DNA from: Enoplolaimus lenunculus
Lineage: Eukaryota; Nematoda; Enoplea; Enoplida; Thoracostomopsidae
NCBI GenBank assembly: GCA_030248215.1
Contig: JASANG010003755.1
Location: 62,001-126,000 of the forward strand
DNA: 64,000 nucleotides
Direction: 5' to 3'
Positions 58,501-64,000 of the stretch are shown here, piece by piece. A model generated the notes under the pieces. The model made no database searches. It saw only the letters and a list, made by a program, of their open reading frames with translations, and had not been told where the DNA came from. Position numbers and translations under genes: made by a program. The stretch's first letter is position 1, and the number at the start of each line of letters is the position of its first letter.

Positions 58501-61500
58501 TGAAATCAGACTATTCTTCACGGAGTCGGACCGCAGACAGTCCAGGTTTGTTGTTACGGTCGGGTCCACATCACAAGCATAAATTTGGATTTATGATCCG
58601 TTTTTTAGTTGGAATCCGGTTGTGTCTGTGAGAATTGTTGTAATATGTGACGAACATATGCATTATTAATGTGTAGTTTCATACATTATTGTTGTGTGAG
58701 ACCTTTTTCTAAACTTTATTGATATATGTTTGGGAAATAACGTTTGTTTTATTTTTAAACTGATATGTATATATCTTGGTGTGGTGATAAATGTTTTGCA
58801 AATCCGGCTTATTTGGATTAGATATGTATATCTTTCTATTTAAAGTGCAAAGGCTAAAACTGTGTCGATATGCTGACGTAACGGCAGACGAGAAGAATCG
58901 AAGCCACGCATCCGCGCTATCAGTTTCCTAACTTGAGTCCAGTGTTTGTATATACTAATTTGCCAGCAAAGTTAGCGAAAGCACAAAAATTGTAAACAAA
59001 GTAATGCTGGAAAGTTGCCGAAAATATCTATATGGGGCGTTCCAGCTTTAACATGTAGATATTATGCGTTTCAGTCTAAATTCTAACTGGAATATGAATG
59101 TATATCATCAAGAGTTCGTTACATATATGTATACTTACGTATGTATTATATATGTATGTACGTACATAAAATATATGTATTTCACATGAACATAACACGG
59201 CGTCATAAATTGTATTGTGAATCGTGTAGTATCAGCCAAGACGCAACCAACATTAAAGCTGTCGCTAATGACAAAATATCGGACTCCAGAGACCGAAATA
59301 TATTACTTTTTAAACTATGAATGCGAAATTGTTGGTAAAAATCTAAATTTTAGACAGCCGCATTATTTTAAAAAGTCATAGGTAAGGTATGGGGTCATTC
59401 TGGTTACCAAACGGGAAACCGAACTTGATTATTTCAAAAGCGCATTGGAAACTAGAAATTTTGCGACTGTGTTAATTTTAGCCTTCACTAAAGCTAATTA
59501 TTAATTATTATGTACTTATAGAAGACTCTGCGCATTCTGCACATACGTATGTAAAAAACAAAATACTTAACGTAATGGTTTTAGGTATTATATACTGGTT
59601 ACTGTAAGTTGATTGGTTAGCTTGTAGAAAGCAATTACAGACCCTGTTTCTGTTCAAAATTGTGGTAAAGTTTGTTCGCGAGACGTACGTACCATAACTA
59701 CTACTACGTACTACAAAACAGTAACCTAACCGAAATTTTTCAAAAACTTTATACCAGTGAAGGTAATATAATGAGTCGGGGTGAAAATATCACCAAATCA
59801 GATTGTTTATACAACAAAACTTTAACGCTTGGAATAAGATGAAAAAAAACATTTGTGACCATCAGGGTGCAACCGGAATTAACCGGAACCGGAATTTGAA
59901 AATTTTACCGGAACCGGAACCGGAAAATGAAAAATGCATTTCACCAAAAATTTCATTTTAATCTTATTTTTTGCTCAAAAACCTAGTCGAACATAGGTAT
60001 TTATTTTATTTGTTGTATTTTAATTTCGAGTCGGAAGTGAAATCCACCATCAATCTTAAATCAGATTGTTTTTGCAACAAAACTTGAACGCTTGGAATAA
60101 GATGAAAAAACATTTGTGACGTTGTATATAGTTATTATATCTAAGCTACAATGATTTAGTGGCGTTTTACATTGAAGTTTTGGTTTTTGATTTTTTATTA
60201 CCCCGTCTTAGGGTTACGCCAGTCCGACACGGTCCGTCATCATCTGATCCGTCACTATACGGTATCATACGTGTGTAATTTGCGTACGATAACGCACGGT
60301 GACGGACGTCGCCGCAAGACGAGTATGGCGCCACCCTTATAATACTATTTATTTACATAATCGAGACAATGGTTTAAGTTATCTGTTTGCGAAATCTGCT
60401 GGCGAGTGGAGGCACAAACTTGCAAATTGAAATTGTTTTTGAGCGGATGGGCCGGAGTAGGGTGAAAACTTAGATGTTGGTGGGACCTTACCACCGCACC
60501 CGCTAGGAGAAGCTTCAGAAGTAGAATCATTAATTATCTATTTTCATATTTTCAGTTGGTGATTTCGAAAGCGAAGCGTTGCTTGTGCCGAAAGATTGCA
60601 ATTTTGGACACGTGGACGATCGTGCAATGTGTGAAACGTTCGCACATTGGAATGCAACAGCACATCGTGAATGTGCGAGCCGTACGGATACGTCTGTTAC
60701 ACCGTCGATGCCGATGCAAGTTCGTTCGTTTGCGATTCTTGAACCGTGCGGTCTTGATATGTTTGCCGGTGTCGAATACGTTTGTTGCGGTCCAGCGGCA
60801 ATGAAGTCGGCTGCTGCCGATGAATTGGCCTCACATGTGAAGGCGTCGATTAGCAGTAAGCTGGCCTGGCGTTGCATGGTTGTTGGCAGTAGGAACAAGG
60901 GCGTTCTGCGTTACCGCCGAAATTTTTCGAAATTTTAATTAAGTAACCCTTTCTGTACCACTTTGATAACAATGGGAACACTTGCTTTATGCATCCCGTG
61001 CTTACGTGTGCGTACAAATATTAGCACGTCGTGTCCCAGTCCAATTGCCGAGGTGTACATCAGAATATGACCCGGGGGGGACATAAAAATATCGAGTTCA
61101 GAACTTAAAGATTCGTGCGACTTGACAAATTTTTGATTGAAAAGATGATTGTTATTGTTGCACATTTTAGGTTCAACTACCGACACGAAACCGAAAACGA
61201 TACCTAGCAAGTCAAGTGATTGGTGGGATGAAGCTGAGGAAGATATTGACGATGGTAAGTATTTTTGTACAAGGGATAAGCCACAGTCAATCAACAGACA
61301 CAGAACTTAGTGTACCGATGATCGTGATGGCTAAGTTCAACGCGATTAATAAGATCGCGAACGTATACTTATTTCTGAGCGAGACTGTAGCTGGTGGTAT
61401 TGTGCACCCCTTGTACTTTGCACTCTTGGAAAGCTTTGGTAAATGTTTCCGTGCCGGTGCAGGTTGTACAATGGCCTACATATTTCGCTGGTTAACAGGT

Positions 61501-64000
61501 TTTTGCATCTTTTTGGCGGCGGTAATGCTGATAACACACACTGTATATAATGTTCAGCTATGGGGTATCATGTAGCGGGCATATTGCTTTGCAGTTTCGG
61601 ACTAAAAATGCTTTAGCTGCTTCTTTTGTAGTTCATTGCGTTGGACTAACAATTAGATTACGGTAACGTTTTGAGTAATCTGTGAACATAACATTTAGTG
61701 TATTGATTTGTTGGCAAACGTGTGCTTAAACGGTTCAAAATACCAAATTCGTCCAAAAGTGTAAAATATTTTCTGGTACAATAATAGGCATTGTTAGATT
61801 TTTTATCGGTTTGGATTGGACAGTGTTGTTACGAAAAAGCTTCTCTGATATATTGGCTAATGAAGAGTACTTATGTTTTAATAGTTTTGCGGTTTTATCG
61901 GCTAATTTTTGAAATAGAATTTTAAAAATTTCAAAACCTTTTTGAATTAAATTCATGCTGGCTGCTTGCTTGATATATTTTGCGACCTATAAGGAATGCG
62001 GCGAAATGATTTGCTGGAGCAGAATGGTTTTGTAGCAATGATTGTGTCACGTAATATTATTAGATTTCGAATATTTTTGATTGGTATAGTTAGACATCAG
62101 ATATCCGGATTATACGAAATGAGATATTATACGGAAGGGCATCACTAATATTGTTTAGATGAAGATGATAGTTACTATGAGGATGATGATGATGATCAAG
62201 ATGATGACGAAGATTATGATGATGAGGATGAGGATGACGATTTTGACGATAGCGAGTCCTGTAGGTCTCGGACTAAAGTTACTCTGGTGGCAGCTGGGCT
62301 CCTCACATCCAAGCTTCCGGAGGGTTAAGGCAGGTCCCAGTTCTCCGATCAGTAAACAACCAAGGGAAACTATGATGAGGAAATACTCGATGTTTTCGAG
62401 TGCTTAAGTGGCATTTAATCTGTGCGTTAAAGTTACTGTCATCGCAACGCAAGGATCGTTTCCGTTTACAACTGGCGTCGTGTGGGGCGGTTTGCAAGTT
62501 GAGCTAAAACTCGGTGCATCTATGACGGTTTGATTTTGGTGTATCAGAATGTAGATCGATATTGTACATGAGGAGTTGATTGACCTTGTGCGACCAGGAG
62601 CTTTTGGTTGAGGGTATTAGCCGCTTGCTCTAATGATTGCTGCTAAAAACGCGAACCCAAATATTTTTGATTTTGTTTTCATTAACTCTGTTTCACTGTA
62701 ACTCTGGTTACTACCATTGTTTTGGGCTTTTGGATTTATATTTTACTGGTGTGCGACAAGGAACATGAATTGTGCATGTCACAGAATATCAATTTTCCGA
62801 CAGGATTTTTTAGCTGCGGCACCGCTCGGTGCACGAGCCACCTTAAATAATTTTGCAAAGCTTGTAATATCTGAAACCTATGCAGTCTGTGATTGAGATT
62901 GCTGCGAAATCGCTATATTGTTCAAAATGTTACGTAGTTTTCGACGTCTTCTTTAGTAAACGGCGTTTATTTTCAGCAGATACAGACGATACAGATCCGT
63001 ATTTGCGACTTGCTGATCCGGATAACGAACACAAGCGTTATAAAGCGGCCATAAACCGTTTGCGCGAGCGACATCGCGAAAAACAAGCTAAGGTAAAGCG
63101 TGTGTTCTATATTTAGACCACCGTATCCTGTGAGCGTACAAGTCAGTGCTGCACCTTTTGCTGGCATGCGTTTCGTTAGTTAGGTGGGTGATTGTCAATC
63201 AGTGTAGCGATTATTCCAATACTGTGCGTGTCCTTCCGGTTTAGTCTCCCAGTCTCTAAATTCGTTTAAATTAGAATGTTGCGTGTTTGTGCTTAGTACA
63301 ACAAACAGTGGTTATAGTTCAAGTGCTCGACGGGCAGCCGGTTGCACCCAGTGTATTTGTAGCTTGGTATAACAGAAAAATGGCCTTGTTCAATTGTTGT
63401 TTTAAGCATATAAAAATGTGTTATATAAGAAATATGTATTTAGATAATGAAACAGTGGTCAGACTTGGAATCCGACTATGAAAAGATCAAAGCAGAAAAT
63501 CCAAAACAGGCCGATACTTTTCAGAAACAAATGACTGAAGTATGTTTTTGCATCACAGGGTTTGACTTTTGCATCGTTTGTCAAGCTCCATCGAGAAGTC
63601 TCTGGTCCCTAAATATCGTATTGGGTTCCGTTATGCAATAAAATGCTGTCTGTGAACCATTTTGTGAAATGATATTTCATACGTATGTAATATCCGTACT
63701 TATGTTCTAAACTTGTACGTGCAGTTACTGCGTTTCAAATTTTATTATACTTCATGGTGTGAAAAATTGAATTTGGTTACGGACCACTACATGTCTGTTT
63801 CATATTTTGCCGAAATAGGAAATAACTATTTATACTGACAATACAGAGTTTTTAACTAAATTTATGGTGTATAAAATGCAGTGTTTGATCATGTTTCAGC
63901 GTTATCGTCAAACAGTTGCGGCACTTGAAAAACAAACACACGAACAACGCAAACAACTTGATACAGTTCATCAGCAAAGAGTTCGCGCGATGCTGAACGA
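52585..64000 (+). CDS. Amyloid-precursor-like protein, partial (exons 1-9)
   Basis: APP-family type I membrane proteins act in neuronal adhesion and signalling. Exons: 52585-52632, 53676-53849, 54092-54221, 60556-60855, 61171-61254, 62159-62260, 62977-63092, 63444-63539 and 63900 to the window edge; phase holds at all eight junctions. Exon 1 is a signal peptide. The growth-factor-like domain has cysteines at 38, 61, 72, 97, 105 and 116, almost the human numbering. The copper-binding-type domain has all six cysteines (132, 143, 157, 182, 194, 195) with about nine extra residues between the third and fourth. An acidic Asp/Glu-rich stretch follows (about 247-277), then the start of E2 (DPDNEHKRYKAAINRLRERH, IMKQWSDLES, VAALEKQTHEQRKQL). 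No Kunitz domain was seen between them. The rest of E2, the transmembrane segment and the cytoplasmic tail lie beyond the window. Intron 3 is 6.3 kb. Confidence 0.96.
52864..53632. mobile_element. hAT-like non-autonomous transposon, GGATCCGG ends
   Basis: 769 bp with inverted ends TAGGGATCGACCGGATCC and TAGGGAACGACCGGATCC. It is flanked by a perfect 8-bp duplication GAATTGAT (52856-52863 and 53633-53640), diagnostic of the hAT type. Sub-terminal GATCCGGATCCGGGCCGGAT is repeated at both ends. It is non-coding and lies in APP intron 1. Confidence 0.9.
54380..54679. mobile_element. hAT-like MITE, short member of a pair in APP intron 3
   Basis: 300 bp, starting AGGGTGCGATCGG and ending CGCTTTGATCCCTG. 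Flanks GCATAACG and GCACAACG match at 7 of 8 positions. Its interior (AGTTAACTTATCAATAATTG, CAGCCAACAGACACCCTAAA) is shared with 55711-56110. Confidence 0.78.
55711..56110. mobile_element. hAT-like MITE, CAGGGTGCAATCGG ends
   Basis: 400 bp, starting CAGGGTGCAATCGGAATTCC and ending CCGCTTTGCACCCCG. It is flanked by a perfect 8-bp duplication CGCGACAG (55703-55710 and 56111-56118). Same family as 54380-54679, in APP intron 3. Confidence 0.88.
57011..57500. mobile_element. hAT-like MITE, CAGGGTGCGACCGG ends
   Basis: 490 bp, ends CAGGGTGCGACCGGATCGC and CCGGATATCCGGTCGCACCCTG (inverted). It is flanked by a perfect 8-bp duplication GTATTGTG (57003-57010 and 57501-57508). Many ACCGGATACCGGATCC-type words near both ends; non-coding; APP intron 3. 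Confidence 0.92.
59802..60120. repeat. Direct repeats of about 58 bp around a CAGGGTGCAACCGG end
   Basis: 59802-59859 and 60063-60120 are near-identical direct repeats, both ending TTGGAATAAGATG, then an A run, then CATTTGTGAC. Between them is one end of the CCGGAACCGG family (CAGGGTGCAACCGGAATT from 59863) without its partner end. It looks like a local duplication next to a transposon end. Confidence 0.65.
60208..60338. mobile_element. Short MITE, second member of the GGTGGCG family
   Basis: About 131 bp at the end of APP intron 3. The right end, inverted, reads TAAGGGTGGCGCCATACTCG; the left end reads TTAGGGTTACGCCAGTCC. The interior TATCATACGTGTGTAATTTG and CGATAACGCACGGTGACGG parallels 22584-22706. 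It ends about 215 bp before exon 4. Confidence 0.62.

Noticed and set aside
60530-60898. 122-codon minus-strand open frame
   Set aside because: Antisense to APP exon 4, whose plus-strand product matches the copper-binding-type domain cysteine by cysteine.
62261-62976. Kunitz inhibitor exon in the APP gene
   Set aside because: I looked between the acidic exon and E2 and found no cysteine pattern of a Kunitz domain.
1-64000. CRISPR array, bacterial operon or other prokaryotic system
   Set aside because: Spliced animal genes throughout; repeats are transposon ends and microsatellites without regularly spaced unique spacers.

Overview
The window is a piece of an AT-rich invertebrate nuclear genome. 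It has spliced genes with GT-AG introns from about 0.2 to 6.3 kb, 3' splice sites of the T-rich TTTCAG/TTTTAG type, and a dense load of short non-autonomous DNA transposons. The phylum is not certain. TTAGGC hexamer runs, which are the telomere unit of nematodes, occur in several places, and the gene set (an APP-like protein without a Kunitz domain, GILT, HIBCH, EIPR1, ENY2) would fit a nematode with long introns. Because most TTAGGC runs sit inside small transposons, this is weak evidence. No coding transposase was recognised.

Layout, left to right: 0-6.2 kb is mostly unassigned DNA with two MITEs and one doubtful small ORF. 6.3-8.5 kb (+) is a three-exon GILT-type thiol reductase. 9.8-15.1 kb (-) is a five-exon SAM-dependent methyltransferase whose introns hold three MITEs. 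15.2-20.3 kb is repeats. 20.3-25.6 kb (+) is a complete ten-exon 3-hydroxyisobutyryl-CoA hydrolase (HIBCH). 25.6-30.2 kb is repeats, including what looks like a broken copy of the methyltransferase 5' end. 30.3-30.45 kb (+) is an orphan terminal exon. 30.5-35.5 kb (-) and 36.9-39.0 kb (-) are two tandem paralogous RNA-recognition-motif (RRM) genes. 39.1-45.2 kb is repeats with little coding. 45.2-45.8 kb (-) is ENY2. 47.8-49.7 kb (-) is the WD40 protein EIPR1. 52.6 kb to the right edge (+) is the first nine exons of an amyloid-precursor-protein-like gene, cut by the window end within E2.

The genes are housekeeping functions with no shared pathway: valine catabolism (HIBCH), lysosomal disulfide reduction (GILT), SAGA/TREX-2 chromatin and mRNA export (ENY2), endosomal/dense-core vesicle traffic (EIPR1), a neuronal membrane adhesion protein (APP), RNA binding (the RRM pair) and small-molecule or unknown methylation. 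There is no sign of an operon; neighbours are kilobases apart and on both strands.

Exon boundaries were set by eye from splice signals, and in every named gene the reading phase carries across every junction except at the 5' end of the longer RRM gene. The most interesting items are the tandem RRM genes with a shared unrecognised C-terminal module, the APP copper-binding domain that keeps all six cysteines but appears to have lost the copper ligands, the transposon family carrying TTAGGC runs, and the apparent partial duplicate of the methyltransferase gene.
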